Origin: DASQFI01 sp035633215
Lineage (GTDB): Bacteria > Acidobacteriota > Vicinamibacteria > Vicinamibacterales > SCN-69-37
NCBI GenBank assembly: GCA_035633215.1
Contig: DASQFI010000048.1
Span: 62,001-126,000 of the forward strand
Direction of reading: 5' to 3'
DNA: 64,000 nucleotides
The notes beneath the pieces were generated by a model. It searched no databases. It was given only the letters and a program-made list of their open reading frames with translations, and was not told the DNA's origin. A program made the position numbers and the translations under genes. Shown in pieces: positions 31,276 through 39,929 of this stretch (positions within the stretch are counted from its first letter, which is position 1; every line of letters starts with the position of its first letter).

Positions 31276-33450
31276 TCACTTTCGATCGACCTGGAACACC
31301 GTCATCATCCCAGTGCCGAGGTGCTCGGCGACGTGACAATGGATCATCCACCGGCCGGGATTCGAGAGCTCCACCAGCACGTCCACGGTTTCACCCGCGC
31401 CGACAATCGTGGTGTCCTTCCACACGAGATTCGTGGTCTCGACGTCGTTGCGCCGCAGCACCAGGAAGCGTTGACCATGAATATGGATCGGGTGGCTCAT
31501 CGGGTGCGGCGCCGCGGGGTCGTTGAAGAATCGAATCCTGACCAGGTCGCCGGCGGTAAATCGCCAGGCGACGTCCATGTTCTCGCGGCCCGTCGAGGGC
31601 TCTCGCAGGATCCATGCGACCTCACGAGCGGTCGTGAGCCAGTTCTCCATGGGCATGCCGTCGTTCCAGTCGAGCGGGACGGCGGCGCCCTGCAGCATCG
31701 CGCTCACCTGTGGCGGCAGGTTCCGCGTTCGGAGTGTCAGGTGGAGCTCCCGGTCCACCGGGCGCGAAAACGCGGCGCGGTACGGCGCCAGCCCGGCCGC
31801 GACATCCGCGTTCTGGCGCAGCGTCGCGAATGAAGCGGAGTAGTCGCGTGACGTGTTTCGTGTATTTACGCGAATGCGCGCCAGCGGGTGCCGTTCCGCA
31901 AAGAAGCTGCCGGCCATGTGATTCAACGACTGAACGGCGTTGACCATCGTCGTCGTTCCCGGCGTGATGAACTGCACGTCGACAATGTACCGTTCCGCGG
32001 GTGCAAGCACGACGCTCGTCACCCAGGCCTCGCGCTCGAACTTGCCGACGTCCGAGCCGATCACTTTCATGCGCGCGCCGCCAAACGAGATGTTGTACAG
32101 CCGTGCGCTCGAGACGTTGGTGAGATAGAAACGCACGACGTCGCCGCGGTCAACGGATATCTCGAGGTCTGGCTCGCCATTTACCAGGAAGACGTTGCCG
32201 AAGCGTCCCATCAGTGCGTGCGTCGGCGCTTCCCGGCCGTACGGGAAGGGGCCCGCGTCGTCGAGCAGAAAGTCGTCCAGAATCAGCATCTCCTCGCGAT
32301 TGGCCGGGCCGTAATAGCCGCGATCCGACGGCGCGACGAGGATGTTGCCGTACAACCCCAGGTCCTGCTGGATCTCCTCGCGAACATGCGGGTGATACCA
32401 GTAGATGCCGGCATCGGGGAACGTCAGCGAGTACACGAAGGTCGCGCCGGGCGCCACCGGATCCTGGGTGACGCCCGGGACGCCGTCGGACCGATTGTCC
32501 AGACGCAGTCCGTGCCAGTGCACGGACGTCGGCATGTCGAGATGGTTCGTGAAGCGCACCGTGATCGTCGATCGCTGCGCGACGTTGATGAGCGGCCCGG
32601 GGTACTGCCCATTGAACCCGAACATGACGAATGTCCGGCCGCGGATGGTCCGGCGCACGAGTCGCGCGTCGAGATCGAGCACGGCGCCCGGCGCGAGCGT
32701 CATCACCTGTCGCGGCTGCGCGGCCGCGATGCCACCCGGATCCGGGCCGGCGCCCGGCAAATACGGCGACACCGTGGGCCGGAGCGCGGACATGCCCGGC
32801 ATCATCGGCAGTCCTGACATCGGCGGCATGCGCCATTCCGTCCTGCCGCTCGCTGCCGGGACTGCGCCGTGAGCCGCGTCGTGAGGGTCGCCGCCAGGAC
32901 TCGCGCTTCGAAACGGGTCCTGCTCGCGTGGCACCCCCGGCGTGGCGGGACTCAGCAGGTCGCGGTGCGCCAGCCGGCGCACGGAGGGTGACGTCGCACG
33001 CAAGACGATCGGTCCCGTCCGTCGCGCCACGGCCGGCGACGACTCCGCCGTCACGAAGACGCGAAATTGCGTCATCGCCAACTCTCCAAGCGACGAACGT
33101 CCGCCTCGCACCTCGCCGAGTTTCGTTTCCTGGTCCAGAGACAGCGACGTCGCCCACGCCACATACGCGCTGTACTGGCCAAGCGAGTTCGGTGACGGGA
33201 GATCGCGCACGACGGCCATCAATTGATATCGCGGCACGCCGTCCACCGTCACCGCGCCGCCGAAGGCCGTCGGCGGCGGCACGAGCTCGAGATGGGCCTG
33301 CACCTGCCGAAGGGAAGGGATCGGCACGAGCTCGGCGCAGTAGAGCGACACCACCGGGTCTTCGCACGCACGGCTGGCCACGTCCAGCTGCGCCGGCGAG
33401 GCCTGTGAGGCGATGGCCAGCGCGACGTAGAGAAGGCTTCTCGCGCTCAT
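31276..33450 (-). CDS. Multicopper oxidase with an extra N-terminal domain
   Basis: The 724-residue protein has all four copper-binding motifs: HWHG at 311-314, HPH at 353-355, HPIHIHG near 653 and HCHVAEHLGTGM near 704, so both a type 1 site and a trinuclear centre should form. It starts with a signal peptide. Residues about 30-165 form an additional beta-rich domain (GVPRYQLMAVVRDLPSPNSLGQ, GELAMTQFRVFVTAESSPA) not found in ordinary laccase-like oxidases; it recalls anti-sigma-factor extracellular domains but I cannot assign it. ATG at 33450 overlaps the upstream TGA (ATGA), showing translational coupling. Confidence 0.88.
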   Translation of the reverse strand: MSARSLLYVALAIASQASPAQLDVASRACEDPVVSLYCAELVPIPSLRQVQAHLELVPPPTAFGGAVTVDGVPRYQLMAVVRDLPSPNSLGQYSAYVAWATSLSLDQETKLGEVRGGRSSLGELAMTQFRVFVTAESSPAVARRTGPIVLRATSPSVRRLAHRDLLSPATPGVPREQDPFRSASPGGDPHDAAHGAVPAASGRTEWRMPPMSGLPMMPGMSALRPTVSPYLPGAGPDPGGIAAAQPRQVMTLAPGAVLDLDARLVRRTIRGRTFVMFGFNGQYPGPLINVAQRSTITVRFTNHLDMPTSVHWHGLRLDNRSDGVPGVTQDPVAPGATFVYSLTFPDAGIYWYHPHVREEIQQDLGLYGNILVAPSDRGYYGPANREEMLILDDFLLDDAGPFPYGREAPTHALMGRFGNVFLVNGEPDLEISVDRGDVVRFYLTNVSSARLYNISFGGARMKVIGSDVGKFEREAWVTSVVLAPAERYIVDVQFITPGTTTMVNAVQSLNHMAGSFFAERHPLARIRVNTRNTSRDYSASFATLRQNADVAAGLAPYRAAFSRPVDRELHLTLRTRNLPPQVSAMLQGAAVPLDWNDGMPMENWLTTAREVAWILREPSTGRENMDVAWRFTAGDLVRIRFFNDPAAPHPMSHPIHIHGQRFLVLRRNDVETTNLVWKDTTIVGAGETVDVLVELSNPGRWMIHCHVAEHLGTGMMTVFQVDRK

Positions 33451-35219
33451 CGCCTGTTGACGAGATCGGCCAGCATCCGGTCCAGGTCTTCGCGCGGCAG
33501 CCACCGGCCTCGCACGAGCACGCCAAGTGGCCGCTTCATGACGCTGAGATCCTGCAATGGATTGCGGTCGAGCAAGAGCAAATCGGCTCGCTTGCCGACG
33601 TCGACGGTACCGAACTCCGCGTCCCGGCGCAGCAGCGCCGCCGCGTTCGTCGTCGCCGTGCGAATCGCTTCATAGGGTGACAGGCCGCATTGCGTCAGCA
33701 GCGTCAGCTCGTCGTGGAGCGAGACGCCGGGCACGATCAATGGCGCGCCGAGGGCGTCGGTCCCGGCGACGAGCCGCACGCCGTGCCGGTGCAGTCGGGC
33801 CGTCACGGTCTTCATGAAGTCGAGAATGGGTTCTGGCACCACTGGCGCGGGTTCGGTCGGCAGGTGCCGCCATCCGTCTTGAATGGCCGGCGCCAGGTAG
33901 TCGAGCCACGAATCCGCCTGCATGGCGCGCAGTCGGTCGGGTCCGCTCGTGAGGACCGCAAACCCGACCAGCGTGGTCTCGACAGGAATGTCGGCATCGC
34001 GAAGCTGCTGGGCGAGCCGATCGATGCCGCTCTCCGTCGCGCGCCACGACGCGCGAGTCCAGAAGCTCGCCAGCGCGAACGCCAGCACGAGACCGGCTAT
34101 CGCCGTGAGCGGCGCTCTGAGCCGGGTCATGGTCGAGGTGTTCGGGGCGCGCCACACGCTGACGGACACACCGAGCAGTGCGACCGACACGATCGAGACG
34201 AACAGCGTCAGGGCAGCGAAGCCAACCAGAAGAAGGTTCGGCTGCAGACGATTGAAGACGAACACATCGACCTGCACGATCACCGCGAGCAGCGCGCCCA
34301 GGAGCAGCCAGCCGGTCAGCGATCGCAGGCGAGACGCAAGCGGCAAATGCGCCGCAGCCGGCCGCCGATGTTTGACCAGACCGCCCACCCCGGACGAGGC
34401 GGCGATGAGCACGAGGACGAACAGCGCCGCGGCGTTTGCGAAGAGCGTCATCATCTGGCTGGACAACGGCCAGAAATAGAGGTTCGTGAGCATGTGCATG
34501 TGCGCGAGCGGCTGCCGCGCCTCGAGCAGCGCGTCGAGCTCGAGCGGGATCGGCCGATGCCCGACGACCGGGATGCCGGCCGTCCGCGCGGCCTCGTTCA
34601 TCTTCAAATACTCCGGCCGCGACAGCCCGCCGTAGTACTTGATGATGTCCACACCTTGTCGCGCCTGGGCTTCCACCTCACGCACGACGTCGTCGGTGGT
34701 CGTCACGTTCGGGCCGACGACCAGCTCGCCCGAGTCGCGTCGCAACGAGGGACCAGCCGGCCCGATGATGAACTCTCCCGCCGTGTAGATCGTGGGCCCG
34801 AGCAGCTCGCCGTTGTTCACGCGGCGTCGCCAGTCCAGGAACTCCGGCGTGCCGCGCAGGTTCACGACGGTCGTCACGCCGTGCGCGAGATACAGCGGCG
34901 CGTCGCCAAAATCCGGGCGGACACCCTGCCAGGCCTCGAGGTGCACATGGGCATCCGTGAGGCCCGGCATGAGAAAGCGGCCAGTGCCGTCGATGACGGT
35001 CGCGCCCGGTGGCACGACGATTTGATCGGTCGTGCCAATCGAGACGATTCGCTCGCCGCGAACGACCACGGTGCGGTCGCTCTCCACACGGGCTTCCACC
35101 ATCGAGATGAGGCTGACATTCTTGAAAACGATGGCGGTCGGGCCGGCCGGTGGAGGACCGACTTCTTGCGCGGCGGCCGCGCGCGCGAGCCAGAGCACCA
35201 ACAGGGAGCAGATTCTCAC
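33447..35219 (-). CDS. Amidohydrolase with four transmembrane helices inserted in the barrel
   Basis: The 590-residue protein starts at GTG 35219 with a signal peptide (RICSLLVLWLARAAAAQ); an ATG at 35270 lies inside a repeat element. The amidohydrolase fold is clear: FKNVSLISMVEARV, HxH at 91/93 (LTDAHVHLEA), Lys194 in IIKYYGG, His221 in VVGHRP, His240/242 and the final Asp488 in VAGTD. Between His242 and Asp488 four hydrophobic helices appear (about 260-276, 302-323, 329-353, 371-386). The enzyme is therefore membrane-anchored in mid-domain. It heads an operon with the multicopper oxidase and a second amidohydrolase. Confidence 0.82.
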   Translation of the reverse strand: MRICSLLVLWLARAAAAQEVGPPPAGPTAIVFKNVSLISMVEARVESDRTVVVRGERIVSIGTTDQIVVPPGATVIDGTGRFLMPGLTDAHVHLEAWQGVRPDFGDAPLYLAHGVTTVVNLRGTPEFLDWRRRVNNGELLGPTIYTAGEFIIGPAGPSLRRDSGELVVGPNVTTTDDVVREVEAQARQGVDIIKYYGGLSRPEYLKMNEAARTAGIPVVGHRPIPLELDALLEARQPLAHMHMLTNLYFWPLSSQMMTLFANAAALFVLVLIAASSGVGGLVKHRRPAAAHLPLASRLRSLTGWLLLGALLAVIVQVDVFVFNRLQPNLLLVGFAALTLFVSIVSVALLGVSVSVWRAPNTSTMTRLRAPLTAIAGLVLAFALASFWTRASWRATESGIDRLAQQLRDADIPVETTLVGFAVLTSGPDRLRAMQADSWLDYLAPAIQDGWRHLPTEPAPVVPEPILDFMKTVTARLHRHGVRLVAGTDALGAPLIVPGVSLHDELTLLTQCGLSPYEAIRTATTNAAALLRRDAEFGTVDVGKRADLLLLDRNPLQDLSVMKRPLGVLVRGRWLPREDLDRMLADLVNRR

Positions 35220-35241
35220 GGCGCATCGTGTGTGACAGCGA

Positions 35242-35340
35242 GAGCCGTTCTCACTTCCGTGTAGAGCCAAACCGCTCGAATCGCGGACAGATGGGCCGAA
35301 TTCTGACCGGCTTGCCGCTACAGGAAAGTGAGAACGGCTC
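35242..35340. repeat. 99-bp terminal-inverted-repeat element, copy 1
   Basis: The ends GAGCCGTTCTCACTTCC and GGAAAGTGAGAACGGCTC are reverse complements apart from one missing base, and pairing extends inward through CGTAGAG/CTACAG-like sequence to arms of about 30 bases. A second copy of exactly the same length is at 36689-36787. It lies at the head of the amidohydrolase operon, upstream of the glutaminase-like gene. Confidence 0.85.
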
Positions 35341-35484
35341 GAGGGTTGAGCGTAGCACTGACGAGCGGCCGATCGCGCGCCGGGCGCCGGTGATACCGTA
35401 TGCGCGACACATCGACAGCTGCCGGTGCGTCTCCCCCTACGGCGGCATCCGTCCGCGACTCACCTCAAACGTAGGAGGCAAGTT

Positions 35485-36429
35485 ATGGCAATCACACGCG
35501 AATCCGGACTCGTCACGGTCGCGGGCATCCGCACAGGAGGAAACCGCCCTCCGCGGTATCTCTTCCACGAGCACGAACCGATTTTCACGCTCGCGTCGAA
35601 CGCTGCTGACGAAGGGTCGCTGCGCCGGCTCGAGGCCGCGCGTCGGTCGCGGCGTCCGGTGCGGGTCACCCTCGACGAGAAGGCTGGCGTGATTCAGGCG
35701 GTTTTGGACGCCAGCCCTGCCGAGGCCGACGAATTCGCGCGCGCCCGGCCGTTGATGAAGGGACCTTCGAGGATCGCGCGCCTCGATCTTCGCAGGATCG
35801 ATCCGACGACGTTTAACCTGGCGGAGACGGTCTTGAAGTGGCCGGCGTTCCGGAAGTGCCACGACATCATTCCGACCTACAAAAAGGCGCGCGACATCTT
35901 CGACTTCTGTGCTGGACTGTCGTGTCACCTTCTGGGTCCGCCAACCGTGTCTCCCTGTATTCCGTTTCAGTACGTGATTGACGGCTGTTACGCGCGCGCC
36001 CACCAGATGCGTCGGATCATCACCGGGCGGTTCCGGTACTGTTGCGAGAAGGTGTTCAGCTTCGCCACCGACAACGACGACACGCTGGCGGTGAAGGCCG
36101 ACAAGTGGGGTGGCTGCTGCGTCGAGTGGTGGTACCACGTCGCGCCGCTGGTGCGCGTGCGAGTAAAGGTTCCGGGACTCCCGAAGAAGTTCACGATCGC
36201 GCTCGCGATGGTGATCGATCCCGGCATGTTCGACAAACCCGTATTGCTCAGCACGTGGCTCGCCGCGCAGGAGAACCTCTCCTGCAACGCGAACGCTCAC
36301 CTGACGAGCTACTCGATTCAACCCGGCTCGGCGTACACGCCATATTACGGCGGCGGGTTCACGACGGATCCGTCCTACACCGCGACGGAGTCCACGCTGA
36401 TTGCGTACAGTGGTTTGACGACGTGCTGA
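35485..36429 (+). CDS. Protein-glutaminase-like enzyme (protein-glutamine deamidase fold)
   Basis: The 314-residue protein starts at ATG 35485, six bases after AGGAGG. Residues about 150-280 match the protein-glutaminase (Chryseobacterium PrtG) signature: PFQYVIDGCYARAHQMRRII with Cys168, a Trp/Tyr-His segment WWYHVAPLV with His218 and VIDPGMFDKPV with Asp245, the Cys-His-Asp triad order of that family. Members deamidate glutamine side chains in proteins. Residues about 8-75 form a separate N-terminal module (VTVAGIRTGGN ... RRPVRVTLDEKAGVIQAV). No signal peptide is visible, so export, if any, is by another route. The gene overlaps a small ORF encoding a homologue of the N-terminal module. 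Confidence 0.75.
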   Translation: MAITRESGLVTVAGIRTGGNRPPRYLFHEHEPIFTLASNAADEGSLRRLEAARRSRRPVRVTLDEKAGVIQAVLDASPAEADEFARARPLMKGPSRIARLDLRRIDPTTFNLAETVLKWPAFRKCHDIIPTYKKARDIFDFCAGLSCHLLGPPTVSPCIPFQYVIDGCYARAHQMRRIITGRFRYCCEKVFSFATDNDDTLAVKADKWGGCCVEWWYHVAPLVRVRVKVPGLPKKFTIALAMVIDPGMFDKPVLLSTWLAAQENLSCNANAHLTSYSIQPGSAYTPYYGGGFTTDPSYTATESTLIAYSGLTTC

Positions 36430-36653
36430 AACCGAACGAACGCCGATTGACGGTGGCTGGAGTCCGCGTACGCGAGACCCACGCCGAGGTGATGTTCTAC
36501 GAAACCGCGCGGATCTACCGCCTGCCGCACGGCGACGCGGGCAGCGCGCGCACCCTGCAACTGCTGCAACAAGCGGCGTCGTCCGGGACGCCGGTAGTGG
36601 TGCAGTTCGTCGAGCCGAACGGGGCGGTGATTGCCTCGGTTCGGGAGGGGTGA
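36423..36653 (+). CDS. Small paralogue of the glutaminase N-terminal module
   Basis: GTG at 36423 overlaps the stop of the glutaminase-like gene by seven bases and opens a 76-residue frame. Its sequence (RLTVAGVRVRETHAEVMFYE ... GTPVVVQFVEPNGAVIASV) aligns end to end with residues 8-72 of the upstream enzyme (LVTVAGIRTGGN ... RPVRVTLDEKAGVIQAV). It is therefore a free-standing copy of that module. In characterised protein-glutaminases the N-terminal propeptide blocks the active site, so an inhibitor or immunity-like role is plausible but inferred. Confidence 0.65.
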   Translation: MLKPNERRLTVAGVRVRETHAEVMFYETARIYRLPHGDAGSARTLQLLQQAASSGTPVVVQFVEPNGAVIASVREG

Positions 36654-36688
36654 GTCAGGCCACGGCAGGCGTAAACTACACCGGACTA

Positions 36689-36787
36689 GAGCCGTTCTCA
36701 CTTCCTCGTAGAGCCCAACCGACATGGATCGCGAGACTGTCGGCCGAATCTGGCAATTGGCTCGCTACAGGAAAGTGAGAACGGCTC
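36689..36787. repeat. 99-bp terminal-inverted-repeat element, copy 2
   Basis: This copy has the same termini and length as 35242-35340 and shares internal blocks GTAGAGCC, GATCGCG, GGCCGAAT and CGCTACAGG. The outer inverted repeat extends three bases further here (CTA/TAG, 36686-36790). Together the two copies bracket the glutaminase gene and its small partner at a distance of about 1.35 kb. Confidence 0.85.
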
Positions 36788-36834
36788 TAGAACAAAACTA
36801 ACTCGTGCCCGGTCCTCTGGATCTGCGAGGTTCC

Positions 36835-37786
36835 ATGCGATGTGGCCGTTTTGTCGGTGGCGCAATCGTCGCGGCGTTCCTGGCCGCTACGTCTGTGGGA
36901 CTGCGCAGCGAACAGAACGTCGTCATCTCCGGTTCGGGCCCGACCCTGGAGAACCGGGAGATGCCGAAAGGCACGGGGCTCGTCATGGGCCGTGTCCTCG
37001 AGGCCGATTCCAAAAGTGCGGTCAGCGGCGCAATCATCTGGCTTCGTCACAACAGCGGCGCCGCGCCGGATCCGGCCATGACCGACGATCAGGGCCGCTT
37101 CGTGTTTCGCGATCTTCCGAAGGGCCAGTACACGCTGCGGTCAACGAGGGCCGGGTACGTCGACGGCGCCTATGCGAAGCGGCTGCCTGACGAGGAACCC
37201 GGACGAGACGGTCGGCCCCTCGACCTTGCCGACGACGAGCGCATCGGCGATCTGACGTTGACGATGTGGCGGCACGCCGCAATCGGTGGCGCGGTCGTGG
37301 ACGAGTTAGGCGAGCCTCTCGTTGGCGTCACCGTGCGCGCCGTGCCGCGCCGGATCGTCGCCGGTCGATCGCAGTACGAGCTTGACTACACCTCGATTGC
37401 GGACCGGACCGACGATCGCGGCCTCTTTCGATTGTCGTCGCTGACTCCTGGCGACTACCTGGTCGCGGTCCCGAACGTCACTGGTGCCCTGGCGAAGCAG
37501 CGGTCGCCGTCGACTCCGGCATCCGTCCCGTCGAGTCTGAACGAGTCTTCGACAGGGGGCTTGCGGTGGACGGCAGACGGAGGTTATTCGCTGCGGGCCG
37601 GCGGCATCGAAGTTGGCGATGCGGACTCTCTTCTCGTCGCCACCGGCCCCGAGCCGTTGCCGGGCTTCGCGGGCGTGACGCCCGACGGCAAAGTGCTCGG
37701 CTACGAAACGCAGTTCTATCCAGGCGTGACGACGATCGCGCGGGCGACCGCGATCACGCTGCGGTCCGGCGAGGAGCGAACCGGGA
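36835..37786 (+). pseudogene. Carboxypeptidase-regulatory-like repeat protein, 3' truncated
   Basis: From ATG 36835 a signal peptide (GGAIVAAFLAATSVGLRS) is followed by regulatory-like repeats (GRVLEADSKSAVSGAII, DLPKGQYTLRSTRAGYVDGAY; AAIGGAVVDELGEPLVGVTV, LTPGDYLVAVP) and the segment YPGVTTIARATAITLRSGEE. Homologous sequence ends at about 37786; the rest of the frame (to 37851) is antisense to a peptidase-like gene. About half of the expected 600-700 residues are missing. Confidence 0.7.
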
Positions 37787-38326
37787 TCGTGGCGTCGTCG
37801 ATCGTGAGCCCACCGCGGCCGCGTTGGCGGCCGCCGAGTCGATCAGCATGACGGCCGGCGGCCGCACGCCGGCGGCAATCGCCATCTCTTCGACGATGTT
37901 GATGATCTGCAGCTCTTCGAGGACGCCTTTCCGCGGCAGCCGCGCGTGCAAGCGCCGCAGCACGCCCCCGACGCCGACGTGTCGGAAGAGGACGCGAATC
38001 CAGACCCAGGCGAGGAGCATCGCGCAGGCGCCGGGAAGGACGAGGGCGGCGAGGAGCAGTGTCCAGGGCACATCGCTGCCGTATCCACGGACCGCCGCCC
38101 AGATGTTCGGCACGGCGCGGGCAATCTGCTCCAGCGAGTTCCACCACGCCGCCGGAACTGGCGCGATGAGATCGACCACATGAACGACGACCACCGTGAG
38201 ACCAAAGAGCGGCGGCGAGATAAGGAGGCACAACGGGAGGCCCGACAGCGCCACCGCGACGATGGCGAACACCGAAAATCGCCAGCTTGCCCGACGATGG
38301 CGGCGCTGATCGTCGAGAAAGTGCAC
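37786..38326 (-). pseudogene. M48-type metalloprotease remnant, 3' truncated
   Basis: The minus-strand frame starts about GTG 38326 and has hydrophobic helices (FSVFAIVAVALSGLPLCLLI, TLLLAALVLPGACAMLLAW) followed by EMAIAAGVRPPAVMLIDSAA and ANAAAVG, the segment that precedes the HExxH helix in Ste24/HtpX-type proteases. The frame then shifts (TIDDATI is read in the next frame) and homology stops at about 37786. The zinc motif HExxH is absent. The gene ends at the same point where the convergent regulatory-domain gene ends. Confidence 0.6.
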
Positions 38327-38346
38327 ACGATCGACGGGTCCCAGCA

Positions 38347-38895
38347 CTACTTCTTCTTGAACCACTCGCGCATCCAGCCGCGATAAATGTCCGGGAGCGC
38401 GTCGAGCAGGGAACCAGGTTCCTCCGCGGCCCGCTCGCGCAGCTCCGTCTCGATCCAATCCAGGAAGGTCGGCGCGGCCGGCTCCGGCTGCTGATCGTCT
38501 CCCGCTTCGTGATCCCACCAGACCACGGGGCACTCGCCGTCCTCGAGTGCGGATGTATCGAAGCAACAGAAATCGCCGCCGCCGCTGTCGCTGAACGCAA
38601 TCAGGTGCGCAGGCAGAGCCGGCCGGCCGTCGCGCCGTTCCTCGAGGTTGATGCCGATGATGTCCACCGATGGCGGCTGGACCCGCCTGACACCGTAAAT
38701 GTCGAGAAGACGATTTCGGGCGTCACCAAATTCCAACTGGAGCCAGACATAACTGTCCGGAAAGCGGCAACTGAGCGCGTCCTGAGCCGCGGTCACGTCG
38801 TCCATGGTGGCCGGCTGGAGGCCGTGTTCCTCGTCAGCCGTTGCTGTTTCTCGGAACAGGGCGGCAACCTGGCGGTATCGGTCGGTCGGCTCCAT
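38347..38895 (-). CDS. SMI1/KNR4 (SUKH)-like protein
   Basis: The 182-residue protein starts at ATG 38895. It has the SUKH pattern: an N-terminal helix followed by CRFPDSYVWLQLEFGDA (the family's P-x-x-Y...L..NG region), a strand-rich middle (LIAFSDSGGGDFCCFDTS) and VVWWDHEAG, then FLDWIETELRERA. SUKH proteins are widespread immunity proteins for polymorphic toxins, but many are solitary. Its place 2 kb from the glutaminase-like gene is suggestive only. Family assignment rests on a few motifs. Confidence 0.62.
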   Translation of the reverse strand: MEPTDRYRQVAALFRETATADEEHGLQPATMDDVTAAQDALSCRFPDSYVWLQLEFGDARNRLLDIYGVRRVQPPSVDIIGINLEERRDGRPALPAHLIAFSDSGGGDFCCFDTSALEDGECPVVWWDHEAGDDQQPEPAAPTFLDWIETELRERAAEEPGSLLDALPDIYRGWMREWFKKK

Positions 38896-38980
38896 GGCGT
38901 CTCTCACTCTCTGACTTTTTCGGCCTGGCGACTCCCCGAAATCATGGCCTGACCGTAAACTGACACGCACGAGGACATCA

Positions 38981-39877
38981 ATGACCAAGCCCCTGCGTTT
39001 CGCTCCGGTTGGTGTCGCCCTGCTTGTCGCGCTTCCACTCTCCGTGACCGCCGGCCGCGCGCCCATCGCGGCCCAGGCACAGCCGCGACCGCTGAAGGTC
39101 TTCATCTCCGTCGACATGGAAGGCCTCTCGGGGGTCGTCGCCGGAAACGAGGTGAGCGCTACGGGGCCGGACTACGGCCACTTCCGCGCGATCATGGCCG
39201 CCGAGACGAACGCCGCGATCGAGGGCGCCGCGCTCGCGGGCATGACCGAGTTCGTCGTCCGCGACTCACACGGCAACAAGACCAATCTGCTGCCCGCTGA
39301 CGTCTCGCCGAAGGCGCAGCTGATTCGCGGCGCGAGCACCGGACCGAAGAACATGATGGAAGGAATCGACGCCACGTTCGCGGCGGCGGTCTTCATCGGC
39401 TACCACGCCAAGGCGGGGACGCCGAATGCCGTGCTCGCCCACACGTCGACCGGCAACGTCATCGACTTCGAGATCAACGGCGTCTCGCTGCCCGAGGCGG
39501 GCTACAACGCGCTCGTCGCCGGACTCTACGATGTGCCGGTCGTGTTCGTGGCCGGCGACAAGGCCTTCGTCGATCAGGCCCGATCGCTTCTTGGTCCGGT
39601 CGAGGCCGTCGCCACCAAGGCGGAGATCGGCGGCGGCGCGATTTCGGGTATCGCGCCGGCCGAATCTCAACGCCGGATCAAAGCTGGCGTGGAGCTCGGC
39701 ATCCGCGCCCGGGATCGCCTCAAGCCGTACAAGATGACGCCGCCGTACTCCATGGTGCTCAAGGTGCGGGCCGACAAGCCGCTCTATCGAGGTGCCGAGC
39801 GTCCGCGCCCGGGCGAGTCGGTCTTTCGCCACGCCGACCTGCTCGAAGTTCTGAACGCGTTTAATGCAATGAAATGA
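38981..39877 (+). CDS. M55 D-aminopeptidase (DppA-like), exported
   Basis: The 298-residue protein has a signal peptide (VGVALLVALPLSVTAGRAP) and then KVFISVDMEGLSGVV, the Asp-x-Glu zinc site of M55 peptidases. Further family blocks are FVVRDSHGNKTNLLPADV, FIGYHAKAG and VDFEINGV-like segments with their histidines and glutamate. DppA releases D-amino acids from peptides; exported acidobacterial versions may recycle peptidoglycan peptides. The downstream hairpin at 39930-39953 separates it from the convergent peptidase gene. Confidence 0.87.
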   Translation: MTKPLRFAPVGVALLVALPLSVTAGRAPIAAQAQPRPLKVFISVDMEGLSGVVAGNEVSATGPDYGHFRAIMAAETNAAIEGAALAGMTEFVVRDSHGNKTNLLPADVSPKAQLIRGASTGPKNMMEGIDATFAAAVFIGYHAKAGTPNAVLAHTSTGNVIDFEINGVSLPEAGYNALVAGLYDVPVVFVAGDKAFVDQARSLLGPVEAVATKAEIGGGAISGIAPAESQRRIKAGVELGIRARDRLKPYKMTPPYSMVLKVRADKPLYRGAERPRPGESVFRHADLLEVLNAFNAMK

Positions 39878-39929
39878 AGCGCCTGCGGCCGCCGCGCTGA
39901 GCGAGTCTGCGAGTCGAGGCGCGGCTCAG

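Noticed and set aside
35242..36787. A composite transposon carrying the glutaminase pair
   Set aside because: No transposase and no clear target-site duplications are visible; the elements are too short to be insertion sequences. Bracketing is reported as an observation only.
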